Shown: in pieces, positions 47,876 through 56,463 of the stretch
Layout of the letters: each line of letters starts with the position of its first letter
Numbering within the stretch: position 1 is the stretch's first letter
The notes under the pieces: model-generated
The model's input: the letters and a program-made list of their open reading frames with translations, nothing else
Told to the model about the DNA's origin: nothing
Databases searched by the model: none
Position numbers and translations under genes: made by a program
From: Rudanella lutea DSM 19387
GTDB lineage: Bacteria; Bacteroidota; Bacteroidia; Cytophagales; Spirosomataceae
Assembly (NCBI RefSeq): GCF_000383955.1
Contig: NZ_KB913013.1
Coordinates: 43,694 to 107,693, forward strand
Length of the DNA stretch: 64,000 nt
Reading direction: 5' to 3'

Positions 47876-49237
47876 TTGAAACTCTGGCAAAAAGAAGGGG
47901 TCGTTACCGACGACCAAATTGAACGGTTTACCGTGGGGCGCGACCGCGAAATGGACCTCTATCTGGCTCCGTTCGATGTGCTGGGCAACCTTGCCCACGC
48001 CACCATGCTCCAGCAAATTGGCCTGCTCAACGGGCAGGAACTGCTTCTGCTCAAAGCGCAGCTTCTCGCGATTTACGGCGAAATCGAAGCCGGTGAGTTT
48101 GAAATTGAAGAAGGGGTCGAAGATGTGCATTCGCAAGTCGAACTGCTGCTGACCCGCCAACTGGGCGATATTGGTAAGAAAATTCATGCCGGGCGCTCGC
48201 GCAATGATCAGGTGCTGGTCGATATGAAGCTCTTCACCCGTGACCGGCTTTGGGCTGTTGCCGAGGCTACCCGGCGCGTGTTCGATCAGCTCGTGGCTCG
48301 TTCCGAAATGCACAAGGCCGATTTGCTGCCGGGCTACACGCACTTGCAAATTGCCATGCCCTCGTCGTTTGGGCTTTGGTTTGGGGCCTATGCCGAGGGG
48401 CTTGCCGATGATATGCTCACCCTCCAGACGGCTTATCGCTTTGCCAACCGCAACCCGCTGGGGTCAGGCGCGGGCTACGGCTCGTCGTTTCCGCTCAACC
48501 GGACGCTTACGACCGAGTTGCTGGGTTTTGAAGGCATGCACGTGAATGTAGTTTATGCCCAGATGAGCCGGGGCAAAACCGAACAGATTGCCCTGAATGC
48601 GCTGGCGTCGGTGGCGTCTACGCTGTCGCGCATGGCTATGGACATTTGCCTGTACAATAGTCAGAATTTTGGGTTCCTGACCCTGCCCGACGCCCTCACC
48701 ACGGGGAGTAGTATCATGCCCCACAAAAAGAACCCCGATGTGGCCGAACTGCTGCGGGCTAAAACCAACCGCCTGAAAGCGTTGCCTATGGAGGTGACCC
48801 TGGTGATGAATAACCTGCCGTCGGGATACCACCGCGACATGCAGTTGCTCAAAGAGGTGCTGATGCCGGCGTTCGATGAGCTACTCGACTGCTTAAACAT
48901 CACGGCCTTCATGCTCGAAAACCTGGAAGTGAAGCCAAACCTGCTCGATAGTGAGCGGTACGATCTGCTGTTTAGTGTGGAGCGGGTCAATGCGTTGGTG
49001 TTGCAGGGTGTGCCGTTTCGGGAGGCTTACCAGACCGTGGGCAAAGAGATTGCCGAACATACCTACACGGCCCCCCGTCAGCTCAACCATACGCACGAAG
49101 GCAGCATCGGTAACCTGATGAACGACCGGATTGTGCAGCACATGGATGCGGCTATGGCCGGCTTTGGCAATGATCGGGTTACTGAGGCTCTGAACAGCCT
49201 GCTCAGCCCCATGACAGACGACCAAGAGAGTTTATAG
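47876..49237 (+). CDS. argH: Argininosuccinate lyase
   Basis: 453 residues from a TTG at 47876, giving MKLWQKEGVVTDDQIERFTVGRDREMDL, the usual N-terminus of Bacteroidota ArgH. The longer open frame from 47753 runs through the leader dyad and lacks conservation. The signature GSSIMPHKKNPD and the conserved AGRSRNDQV, GYTHLQIAMP and YAQMSRGKTEQIA segments identify the enzyme. It cleaves argininosuccinate to arginine and fumarate in the cytosol. The other arg genes are not adjacent. Confidence 0.94.
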   Translation: MKLWQKEGVVTDDQIERFTVGRDREMDLYLAPFDVLGNLAHATMLQQIGLLNGQELLLLKAQLLAIYGEIEAGEFEIEEGVEDVHSQVELLLTRQLGDIGKKIHAGRSRNDQVLVDMKLFTRDRLWAVAEATRRVFDQLVARSEMHKADLLPGYTHLQIAMPSSFGLWFGAYAEGLADDMLTLQTAYRFANRNPLGSGAGYGSSFPLNRTLTTELLGFEGMHVNVVYAQMSRGKTEQIALNALASVASTLSRMAMDICLYNSQNFGFLTLPDALTTGSSIMPHKKNPDVAELLRAKTNRLKALPMEVTLVMNNLPSGYHRDMQLLKEVLMPAFDELLDCLNITAFMLENLEVKPNLLDSERYDLLFSVERVNALVLQGVPFREAYQTVGKEIAEHTYTAPRQLNHTHEGSIGNLMNDRIVQHMDAAMAGFGNDRVTEALNSLLSPMTDDQESL

Positions 49238-49272
49238 TGTTGGGTTTATGGGTTGCCCCGTAGCCCCAAAAA

Positions 49273-49315
49273 AATTCGCCCGCCCACGAAAACCGTTTTC
49301 GTAGGCGGGCGAATT
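49273..49315. terminator. Bidirectional terminator between argH and the SMP-30-like gene
   Basis: AATTCGCCCGCC (49273-49284) pairs with 49304-49315, then ACGAAAA (49286-49292) with TTTTCGT (49296-49302) around a CCG loop, with a single C-A mismatch. An A-run precedes the stem and T-rich tracts flank the inner helix, so the structure can work in both directions. Confidence 0.8.
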
Positions 49316-49333
49316 GGCGTTAGCTTGTGTTGC

Positions 49334-50215
49334 TTACTCAACCCGGTACGCAATCACCTTATTTTTGAAGAACGTAGGTACCAGCAGGAGTTTCTGGCTC
49401 GCTACGTATTCAATGTCGGCCGTGTTGATCTTTTGTTCGCGTGAGTCGAGCAACTGTTGTTTTTCGCCTTTGCTGTCGACGTAAAAAATCTGACCGTTCC
49501 AGTCCGAAACCAGGTAGTTGTCTTTGCCATCGGCTACAATACCGTCGGTAGCGGCCATTCCGTTGGCAACCGGCGTAATTGTTTTGGTTTTTACATCTAC
49601 AGCCTGCAACGCCCCCAGTTTGGTGCTGCCGATCATCAGTTTGTCGTTGCCGACGGCCAGCAACCCATTGGGCTTGTTGAGTGTTTCGCCTTCCATCCAG
49701 ACTTCCCATTTGTCGTCTTTAAGCCGGTAGATTTTGTCGAAACGGCTGTCAGATACGTACACTGTTCCATCTTTGGCGACCGTAACGTCGTTCAGAAACG
49801 CGTTTTTGGTGTCGACGGCATCGTAGGTTTTCTCAGCTTGTCCGGTAGTGGTGTTGATCACCACCAGCCGGTACACATCCGTAACGTATAAGCGGTTCCG
49901 GTGAAGCCCCATCCCTTTGGGCGCATTGAGGCCCGATGTCCAGCGCAGATTCTGGATTTTGCCGTCGAGCCCGACTTTGGAGATAAAGCCGTTGCCATCA
50001 AGTCCGTCGGATTTTCCGTCGATGTTGGCCACAAACAGAACCCGCCCAGCTGGATCGTACAGTACTGACTCGGGTACGCGCAGGGTGGTGTCAGTTTCCC
50101 AGACCATCACCAGTTTTTTGGGTTTAGGTTTAGGCTGAGTTGTGGATGCCTGGGCCAGGGTTGCTCCGAGCAGCGCGAAACCTAATACGGTAATTTTCAG
50201 GCATGTCTTTTGCAT
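49334..50215 (-). CDS. Exported SMP-30/gluconolactonase-like propeller protein
   Basis: 293 residues from the ATG at 50215. Signal peptide of about 20 residues (VLGFALLGATLAQA). A six-bladed propeller is suggested by LRVPESVLYDPAGRVLFVANI (metal-binding Glu), SGLNAPKGMGLHRNRLYVTDV, NAFLNDVTVAKDGTVYVSDS, LNKPNGLLAVGNDKLMIGST, and TDGIVADGKDNYLVSDW. The fold is that of SMP-30/gluconolactonase/NHL proteins. The ligand or reaction is unknown. Confidence 0.82.
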   Translation of the reverse strand: MQKTCLKITVLGFALLGATLAQASTTQPKPKPKKLVMVWETDTTLRVPESVLYDPAGRVLFVANIDGKSDGLDGNGFISKVGLDGKIQNLRWTSGLNAPKGMGLHRNRLYVTDVYRLVVINTTTGQAEKTYDAVDTKNAFLNDVTVAKDGTVYVSDSRFDKIYRLKDDKWEVWMEGETLNKPNGLLAVGNDKLMIGSTKLGALQAVDVKTKTITPVANGMAATDGIVADGKDNYLVSDWNGQIFYVDSKGEKQQLLDSREQKINTADIEYVASQKLLLVPTFFKNKVIAYRVE

Positions 50216-50374
50216 GATCTTCTTTGGATTACATTCAGAGTCAAAGGAAACCGTCGGTTCGTCGGGTTGCAAGTTTCTAAGATAAATTTTAGGAATAGGC
50301 CCTTGAGAGGCTCCAGCGCTTGTACTCTGCGAGGAAGGTTGAATTTTAATGGTATATAACGAAACACTCTATAA

Positions 50375-50632
50375 ATGAGCGAGTTTAGTATGTCGCGCAT
50401 GCATGTACAACAAAACCAAACACAAGCTATGCAACCCCTGTATTCCAAACCCCAGACAAACGACCCCCAGCCATTGAAAGAAAGTATCAGAGATATGATC
50501 AGGCTGCAAAAAGATTACCAAATTTCCGATGAGTTATTCTGGGAAATATTCAATGCCCGAGTCTTACTCAACGAACACGTCGATATAGATAACTTGCTGA
50601 CAACCATGCCCGATCCTATAGCGAAAGCATAA
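50375..50632 (+). CDS. Small hypothetical protein
   Basis: 85 residues from the ATG at 50375 (50390 is possible), no signal peptide, hydrophilic with one amphipathic helix (LKESIRDMIRLQKDYQISDELFWEIFNARVLL in pieces). I do not recognise it. The upstream TATATAAC... run could serve as a promoter. A short intergenic region with a CAAATCGATTTG palindrome (50664-50675) separates it from the lipoprotein. Confidence 0.5.
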   Translation: MSEFSMSRMHVQQNQTQAMQPLYSKPQTNDPQPLKESIRDMIRLQKDYQISDELFWEIFNARVLLNEHVDIDNLLTTMPDPIAKA

Positions 50633-50663
50633 CGGCCAATTGAGTGACTATGTGTCAATGGTT

Positions 50664-50675
50664 CAAATCGATTTG
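50664..50675. promoter_or_regulatory. Perfect 12-bp palindrome upstream of the lipoprotein gene
   Basis: CAAATCGATTTG is fully palindromic. A similar AATCGCGATT palindrome precedes the ECF sigma gene at 56048-56057. Both may be operators. Low certainty. Confidence 0.3.
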
Positions 50676-50759
50676 CGGAAAAAATTGCTGCATGTCGATT
50701 ACATTCTGTTCATCAGAATCGACCCATAAGGGTAACAAACCCATTGAAATAACATAGTC

Positions 50760-51650
50760 ATGAAAAAACGTTCATTTTCGCTTTTATCTGCATTTGTATT
50801 GGTAGTCTGGACCTTGTTGGGTTGTGAACAAATGAATCCAGATGCCCAAATTACCCCCGAAACATCGGCTCGAATTGCCCGGGAGACGGCTTGTAATTCG
50901 TTCGTTTACGCCGATTCTGTTTTTTATTACAACGAGCAGAAGTCCAATTATGCCGAACGGCCAAAAAGCTCACGGGCGGGTACCTACGGCGCTTTTCCGA
51001 AAGGTTTATCGATCAACCCGACAACCGGGGCCATTGACGTAAACCAGAGTGAATCGGGCCTTACGTACCGAGTCTGGTACACGGCAAAAGGGTCAAAAGA
51101 CACCTGCACGACGTACATTACGATTTCGGGCATCAACTACCGGAGCCGGATTTATAACCTGACCGAAGGTGACGACCTGGCAATGCCATTTTATAATGGA
51201 AAGCAAAACAAGAAAATGGCGGCTGCCGGGGAGTTTCTGGACGACGATGATGCCGCGGTTGCGACTGTGCTCGATAGTCGGATGAAAAAGCCCAAAGGCG
51301 TTGATATCGACAAGGTTACCGGCGCTATTAACCTGCGTAAAACGGTGCTGAACGGAGCTTTTGGCCAAAAACCGGCAGACGGTACTGTGCAGATATTCCG
51401 GATTTACTACCGCATGAACGATGCGAGTAAAAAGTCGCTCAATTACATTGATGTACGGCTCCATTACTACAGCAAAATGAGTGCAGTACCGGGTAGTCTG
51501 ATTGCGAAGGCTGACGTGAAAACGTTTGCTACCTTCCGGCAGGCAACGCCGAGTCTGCCCACCGCCCAATCGCTTAACTATCAGGCTGAAGATATAGCCG
51601 AAGACTCATCACGCCCGCGTCCACCCGATATTATCATCGTTGGTCCCTAG
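50760..51650 (+). CDS. Lipoprotein of unknown function
   Basis: 296 residues. Signal peptide ends in LLGC, a lipobox, at about residues 19-22. The mature part begins EQMNPDAQITPET and includes CNSFVYADSVFYYNEQ and a repeated motif GLSINPTTGAIDVNQS / GVDIDKVTGAINLRKT, which suggests two copies of a small all-beta (cadherin-like) fold. Pro-rich C-terminus. It lies on the same strand as the TPR-CHAT gene, but a hairpin with T-run separates them. I cannot assign a function. A ligand-sensing role near the CHAT/sigma genes is speculation. Confidence 0.75.
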   Translation: MKKRSFSLLSAFVLVVWTLLGCEQMNPDAQITPETSARIARETACNSFVYADSVFYYNEQKSNYAERPKSSRAGTYGAFPKGLSINPTTGAIDVNQSESGLTYRVWYTAKGSKDTCTTYITISGINYRSRIYNLTEGDDLAMPFYNGKQNKKMAAAGEFLDDDDAAVATVLDSRMKKPKGVDIDKVTGAINLRKTVLNGAFGQKPADGTVQIFRIYYRMNDASKKSLNYIDVRLHYYSKMSAVPGSLIAKADVKTFATFRQATPSLPTAQSLNYQAEDIAEDSSRPRPPDIIIVGP

Positions 51651-51690
51651 TCAAACGTTTGTTTAACAAAATTTACACATGTCATCTACA

Positions 51691-51728
51691 AGCAGGTTAG
51701 ACTAAATTAAGTTTAACCTGCTTCTTTT
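51691..51728 (+). terminator. Intrinsic terminator after the lipoprotein gene
   Basis: AGCAGGTTA (51691-51699) pairs with TAACCTGCT (51714-51722), followed by CTTTTT. It overlaps the promoter region of the next gene, so the two are transcribed separately. Confidence 0.8.
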
Positions 51729-51730
51729 TA

Positions 51731-51738
51731 TAACTTTG
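51731..51738 (+). promoter_or_regulatory. -7 element for the TPR-CHAT gene
   Basis: TAACTTTG matches TAnnTTTG, 16 bp before the ATG at 51755. The expected -33 position falls in the preceding terminator stem. Confidence 0.55.
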
Positions 51739-51754
51739 CCCCGAAGGGAAGGTT

Positions 51755-54556
51755 ATGAAAAGACCATACGTAATCGGTTTGCTATGGGTAGGTTGTTGGT
51801 ACGTCGGGACACTCTTCGCCCAGACGGAGGCCAAACTGCGGGTAGCCGAACGAGTTTATGCGTATGCGCTGAGTCAATTTAGCCAACCTATTCCCGACGA
51901 ACGTTCGGACAGCACTGCGCTGGCCAACTTCCTGAAAGTTACGTCGCTTGTAAAGCCAGAGCCTGCTTCGGCCCGGCTGCTCACCAACAGCTACCTGTAC
52001 GCGGGTATCATTAATCAGGACGATAACCGGCAACCCGAAGCCTTACGGTTATATCAGCGGTCAATTCAGATTGGCAATCGGTTTCGGTTGCCCGACACCC
52101 TGCTTTTCAAACCCTACCTGTACGCTGGTACGGCCCACTACTACCTGCACGCGTTCGACTCGTCGACGTACTACTACGAAAAAGCGGAACAAATTTACCT
52201 GCGGAACCCGCATTTGCCCGAAGCCCAACGCCTGTATAACTCATTTGGCGTGCTTTATTACGAAGCAGGCAACTACCAGCAGAGTATCAACTATTTTCAG
52301 AAGGCGCTACAACTGAATGAGCAGCAGAAGGGTGGGCGAAAAAACGACTTTTTTGTTCGCTACACCAGCAACATTGCCTCGGCATTGCTGCATCTGGAGC
52401 AGTACGAGTCGGCCGCCAATCTGTACAAAAAGTTGTTGCCACTGCATAACAACCGGGCCGAATTGCTCATAAACCTAGGTATCACCTACGTAGGTAAGAA
52501 AGACCCGCAGCAGGCGCTGTACTACCTCAAGCAGATTGGGCCCATTGAGGAGCGTTACCAGATTCTGTACGAAAATACGTTGGCCCGGGCCTACATTCAG
52601 TTGCAGGAGTATGGCCGGGCAACGCAGATCCTGACTCGGGCCATGCAGAAGTACGAGCGTCAGCTCACACAGAATCAGGCTTCTCCAAAAAACAAAAACC
52701 TGGGCCTCAGCTATAAATTGCTGGGGGATGTAGCCGCCGAGCAAGCGCAGTACACGAAGGCCGTCAAACTGTATCAGCAGGCTATTATTCAGCTAGACTA
52801 CGATTTCAACGACCTGAAGCCGCAGGCCAACCCCACGCATTTCAACGGAGATTTTACCAGCTTCCTGCTTTTCGAAAGTTTGGCCGCCAAAGCAGCTAGT
52901 CTGGAAAAAATAGCCCGGTTGTCGGGCGATGTGCCCGCCATGGAAATGGCCGTGGGTACATACCGGTCGGCCCTGAATTTGGCCAATTATATCGAAAAGT
53001 CGTTTGATACCGAACAGAGCCGGTTGTTTGTCGTCAACAAAGGGTATCCGGTACTGCAGCGGGCTGTTACGTTGCTGGTTTACGCCTACGACCGCACCAA
53101 TAATCCGAAGTATCTCGAAAAGGCCTTTCGGCGGTGTGAGCAAGGCAAAGCGGCCGTATTGTATATCGGGCAGAAAGAAAATGAGAGCAAGGCAAATACC
53201 GGAATCCCCGATTCTCTGTTGCAGCAGGAGCGAAATCTGAGGTTTGCAATTTCGCATCTGTTTATGCGGCTCGACCGCTCAAGTACCCAGGGCGAAGTCG
53301 CGCAGATTCGGGGCCAGATTCGGGATAAAGAAGTGGAATTGTCACGCCTGGCCGACCGATTACACGACTATCCGGATTACTATCAGAAAAAATTTGGGAC
53401 TGATTCGATCAATGTGCAGCTGCTCCGGCAGAAAGTGCTAAAACGGCGTAGAGCCATTGTGTCGTATTTTCAGACCGACCAGATGACGTACACGTTTTTG
53501 CTGACGGATGATCAGCTCCGGCTTTTCCGAACCCCCAACGATTCGGTATTTCGGCATCATTTACGTGGGTTGATCGGCACGCTGAAACAAGTTGTCCCCG
53601 GTGAGAAATATCCCGGTGTTACAAGTTCGCGGTACCTGTACGACCGCCTGATAAAGCCCCTGGAGAAAGAGCTGAAGGGTGTACGGTCGCTAATCGTAAT
53701 TCCGCACGGAGACCTGACCCAGTTGTCATTCGATGTGCTTGAAAACGCCCAGCAGCAGTATTTAGTCGAGCAGTTTGATATTACGTACCAGTACTCAACG
53801 GCTTTTTTGCGGGTCGAGTCCATTCCGCAGTTAGAAGATGGTCTGGTACTGTCGGTTGCGCCGTTTAACCACAGTACCAATTTGGGTGGCTTTGAGCCAT
53901 TACCCGCTTCGGGGCAGGAGGTAAGTAGCCTGGAAGGAATCAAGCTGCTGAATACCGAAGCTACTAAAAGCCGGTTTCTCGAATTGGCCAAAGAGGCTTC
54001 AGTGATCCATCTGGCCACGCATGCAGTGGCCAACGATGGGCAGCCTTCCCGTTCGTTTATTGCGTTTACTCCGCAATCGGCCGACAATCGGCTGTATGCG
54101 CATGAGTTGCAGTTTGGCGTGTTTGATCGGGCCAAGCTCATCTTTCTAAGTGCCTGCGAAACCGCCAGCGGGCAGCTGATCGATGGAGAGGGGGTTATGA
54201 GTTTGTCGCGTGCGCTTTCGTACGCGGGTTGTCCAAACCTGATCACCTCACTCTGGAAGGCCGAGGACCGGGCTACGGCCTATATCAGTATGAAATTCTA
54301 CTGCCACCTGCGGGAGGGCAACTCCATTGCGCGTTCGTTGCAACTGGCCAAGCTCGATCTGCTGCACGATGGCCGTTACGCCCAGTTTCATTCGCCCCAG
54401 TACTGGTCGCATTTGGTATTTATCGGGTCACCGTCCGAACCAGAAGCGCCGTTCAATGCCCGAACCATCGGACTGCTGGCCATTGCGTTGCTGGTGATGG
54501 GAGGGGGCGCCTGGCGGCTGATGAAACAAAAAAAAGTCACTGCGATTGCACAGTGA
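51755..54556 (+). CDS. Exported TPR-CHAT (caspase-like) protease
   Basis: 933 residues. A signal peptide (VIGLLWVGCWYVGTLFA) and a C-terminal membrane helix (GLLAIALLVMGGGAWRLM followed by KQKK) frame a presumably periplasmic protein. Residues ~65-360 contain tetratricopeptide repeats (AQRLYNSFGVLYYEAGNYQQSINYFQKAL; KLLGDVAAEQAQYTKAVKLYQQAI). The CHAT domain (~650-895) has the catalytic pair HLATHAVAND (His756) and LSACETASGQ (Cys801), then GEGVMSLSRALSYAGCPNLITSLW and SHLVFIGSP. Protease activity is inferred from the motifs. It is convergent with the ECF-sigma/anti-sigma pair, which points to regulated proteolysis of that pair. Confidence 0.92.
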   Translation: MKRPYVIGLLWVGCWYVGTLFAQTEAKLRVAERVYAYALSQFSQPIPDERSDSTALANFLKVTSLVKPEPASARLLTNSYLYAGIINQDDNRQPEALRLYQRSIQIGNRFRLPDTLLFKPYLYAGTAHYYLHAFDSSTYYYEKAEQIYLRNPHLPEAQRLYNSFGVLYYEAGNYQQSINYFQKALQLNEQQKGGRKNDFFVRYTSNIASALLHLEQYESAANLYKKLLPLHNNRAELLINLGITYVGKKDPQQALYYLKQIGPIEERYQILYENTLARAYIQLQEYGRATQILTRAMQKYERQLTQNQASPKNKNLGLSYKLLGDVAAEQAQYTKAVKLYQQAIIQLDYDFNDLKPQANPTHFNGDFTSFLLFESLAAKAASLEKIARLSGDVPAMEMAVGTYRSALNLANYIEKSFDTEQSRLFVVNKGYPVLQRAVTLLVYAYDRTNNPKYLEKAFRRCEQGKAAVLYIGQKENESKANTGIPDSLLQQERNLRFAISHLFMRLDRSSTQGEVAQIRGQIRDKEVELSRLADRLHDYPDYYQKKFGTDSINVQLLRQKVLKRRRAIVSYFQTDQMTYTFLLTDDQLRLFRTPNDSVFRHHLRGLIGTLKQVVPGEKYPGVTSSRYLYDRLIKPLEKELKGVRSLIVIPHGDLTQLSFDVLENAQQQYLVEQFDITYQYSTAFLRVESIPQLEDGLVLSVAPFNHSTNLGGFEPLPASGQEVSSLEGIKLLNTEATKSRFLELAKEASVIHLATHAVANDGQPSRSFIAFTPQSADNRLYAHELQFGVFDRAKLIFLSACETASGQLIDGEGVMSLSRALSYAGCPNLITSLWKAEDRATAYISMKFYCHLREGNSIARSLQLAKLDLLHDGRYAQFHSPQYWSHLVFIGSPSEPEAPFNARTIGLLAIALLVMGGGAWRLMKQKKVTAIAQ

Positions 54557-54557
54557 C
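54529..54557 (-). terminator. Terminator hairpin lying within the 3' end of the TPR-CHAT gene
   Basis: GTCACTG (54536-54542) pairs with CAGTGAC (54551-54557), and an A-run at 54529-54535 reads as a T-run on the minus strand. It would end the anti-sigma transcript, and the TPR-CHAT stop codon is inside its right arm. Confidence 0.6.
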
Positions 54558-54595
54558 CTTTCCGAATTACCTAACCCATATGATATAACTTCATA

Positions 54596-55393
54596 TTACT
54601 TTTTCCACCGCAACAGGTTTAGTTTCCATAAATCCTGCTCCGTCACGTTCTGGTTGTAGAGGTGACGAGGGGTGTTTTTGATCTTCTTAAAGAGCGAATA
54701 GGCTTCATCAATTCGCTCGTTGCCCAGGTAAGCCAACGCCAGATAGTAGTCGCTTTCCTGTTCAAATAGTTGCCGGTTGTTCTGTTCGTTCAGGGTCCGA
54801 AGCGTACTGAACCGCTCGATTGCCTGACCATACTGTTCCTTCTGCAGATAGGCCATTGCCGTCAGAAACTGATCGCGCTGCGTCTGCGTCGGTGAGGTCA
54901 TAAATGCCTCAATGACTGCATCGTAATTACCTGCCTGATACAGAACGTCGAGCGACGTTTTGGCTTCTTCAGAACCCCTGGTATTGGGCAACTCGTACTT
55001 TATAAACTTCGCACTATACAGCGTCCCGACGTTCGTGGTGGCGTACTGGAATGTGCCGTACCCGAGCAGGAGCAACAAGCCACTGGCGGCAATTCGGGCC
55101 GTCCACCGGACGGGCTGCTGGTACCAGAGTGGCCGTACTATTACCTTCTCGGGTGCCGTGTCAGAGACATCATCACCAGGTTGGTCCAGATCCAGTTCGT
55201 GCATAAACTGGAAATGCAGATCGCGGACCTGATTGCGAAGGCCTGCCGACCGGACGGCGTCTTTGACGATTGTAACCCGATCCAGCAGACTTTGCAACTC
55301 GAAGTCAATCTGAAGCATTTGCTCCAGCTTATCTGCTTCATCAACAGGCAATGTTCGGTCTAGATACCGATCAATCCGTTCGAGCTGTTCCAT
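54596..55393 (-). CDS. Membrane-anchored anti-sigma-like TPR protein
   Basis: 265 residues. N-terminal ~90 residues are cytosolic with an ERIDRYLDRTLPVDEADKLEQML start reminiscent of anti-sigma zinc-less domains. A membrane helix follows at about 99-117 (IAASGLLLLLGYGTFQYAT). The C-terminal half has TPR-like repeats (YDAVIEAFM, QFLTAMAYLQKEQYGQAIERFSTL, YYLALAYLGNERIDEAYSLFKKI), which would be periplasmic. Located directly after the ECF sigma gene (stop to start 1 bp), it is probably the anti-sigma factor, with the periplasmic TPR domain as sensor or protease target. Inference. Confidence 0.75.
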   Translation of the reverse strand: MEQLERIDRYLDRTLPVDEADKLEQMLQIDFELQSLLDRVTIVKDAVRSAGLRNQVRDLHFQFMHELDLDQPGDDVSDTAPEKVIVRPLWYQQPVRWTARIAASGLLLLLGYGTFQYATTNVGTLYSAKFIKYELPNTRGSEEAKTSLDVLYQAGNYDAVIEAFMTSPTQTQRDQFLTAMAYLQKEQYGQAIERFSTLRTLNEQNNRQLFEQESDYYLALAYLGNERIDEAYSLFKKIKNTPRHLYNQNVTEQDLWKLNLLRWKK

Positions 55394-55394
55394 G

Positions 55395-56018
55395 TCATTT
55401 GGTGCGCTGCAACGCAGCTTTTATGTTATCAAAAGTGGCTGGCGAGGAGTTTACCAGATCCGTTAACTCTTTCAAGCATTTATACTTTCGATTCCGAACT
55501 ACCTGTTCGTTATCATATTCAGTACGTTCCATAATCTCTTTCATTGAAAGATCTTCGTAGTAAAACAAGGTCAGAATCTGCTTACAGACGGCTCCGAGTT
55601 TATCAAACAAAGCCACTATAGTCTTCTGAGCCTCCTTGTACATAACATACTGAGCGGCATCAGCTTCGAGAGTGTCCCGGCTCGTTTCAAATTCCTCATT
55701 ACGCTTGGCGTCGTTACCGCGCTTACGTAATTCGCTGATCCACAAATTCCGGGTGAGGGTGTACAAAAACGATTTTACCGTTGTCTCACCCCGAAACTTG
55801 TCTTTCTGCACCAATTCGATAAACGTAACCATTACCTCCTGAATCAAATCGGCTGCGTCGTCCGGGTCACCACTATTGTTGCACACATAGCTTTCCAGCA
55901 TCCGGTAATGAGATTGATAAATGAACCGCATGGCTCGTTCAATGCCATCACCTGTTTTGATACCTGCTAAAAGGTCGGTATCAGATAAGCTGTTTAGTGT
56001 CCGTTTCGTACCTGACAT
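55395..56018 (-). CDS. ECF-type sigma-70 factor
   Basis: 207 residues. Region 2 has FIYQSHYRMLESYVCNNSGDPDDAADLIQEVMVTFIELVQ and the following RGETTVKSFLYTLTRNLWISELRKR in pieces, and region 4 has QILTLFYYEDLSMKEIMERTEYDNEQVVRNRKYKCLKEL. This is an ECF sigma factor that directs RNA polymerase to a specific regulon in the cytosol. It is followed at once by the membrane TPR anti-sigma-like gene. A palindrome and a TACATTTC box lie upstream on the same strand, perhaps for autoregulation. Confidence 0.93.
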   Translation of the reverse strand: MSGTKRTLNSLSDTDLLAGIKTGDGIERAMRFIYQSHYRMLESYVCNNSGDPDDAADLIQEVMVTFIELVQKDKFRGETTVKSFLYTLTRNLWISELRKRGNDAKRNEEFETSRDTLEADAAQYVMYKEAQKTIVALFDKLGAVCKQILTLFYYEDLSMKEIMERTEYDNEQVVRNRKYKCLKELTDLVNSSPATFDNIKAALQRTK

Positions 56019-56040
56019 ATATCAGTCGTTTGAGGAGGTC

Positions 56041-56057
56041 GAAATGTAATCGCGATT
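56041..56057 (-). promoter_or_regulatory. Putative promoter/operator of the ECF sigma gene
   Basis: On the minus strand AATCGCGATT runs into TACATTTC, a 7-of-8 match to TAnnTTTG. The 9-mer GATTACATT is shared with the lipoprotein upstream region (50697-50705). A role for the sigma factor itself is speculation. Confidence 0.35.
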
Positions 56058-56413
56058 GTAAAAAAAATTTTTGAGCTGCATAAAAAGCCCAACTTTATGA
56101 TGGGTGGTAACACCTCTAAACATCTGTGCGCAGAGGGTTTATAATAATACTAATGAACATATATTGGGTTTGCAAAAACAGGTTATTTATTCTAATGCAT
56201 TTATTTTTTACCTAAAAGAATGCAGCTCCGGTTCGTGCAGGGCGTAACTCACGAGCCGCTTGTTTGTTGGTATAAAAACTTTTATGGGTTCCACAAAATT
56301 AATGGGTCTGCTAACTTCAGACATAAACAATTATGTTTTCTGTATTGATTGATCAGGAAGAAAGTGAACAAGTGGATGGATGCCTGCCCTTTACTGACTG
56401 GCTTTGAGATAGG

Positions 56414-56463
56414 TTACGGGTTTACCAATTTTTTATAACAGAAGACATAGACAAAACCCGTAA
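56414..56463 (+). promoter_or_regulatory. Spaced 10-bp dyad before dnaE
   Basis: TTACGGGTTT and AAACCCGTAA are exact inverse copies with 30 bp between. The right arm ends 25 bp before the dnaE start. Could be an operator or an mRNA hairpin. Not tested. Confidence 0.4.
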
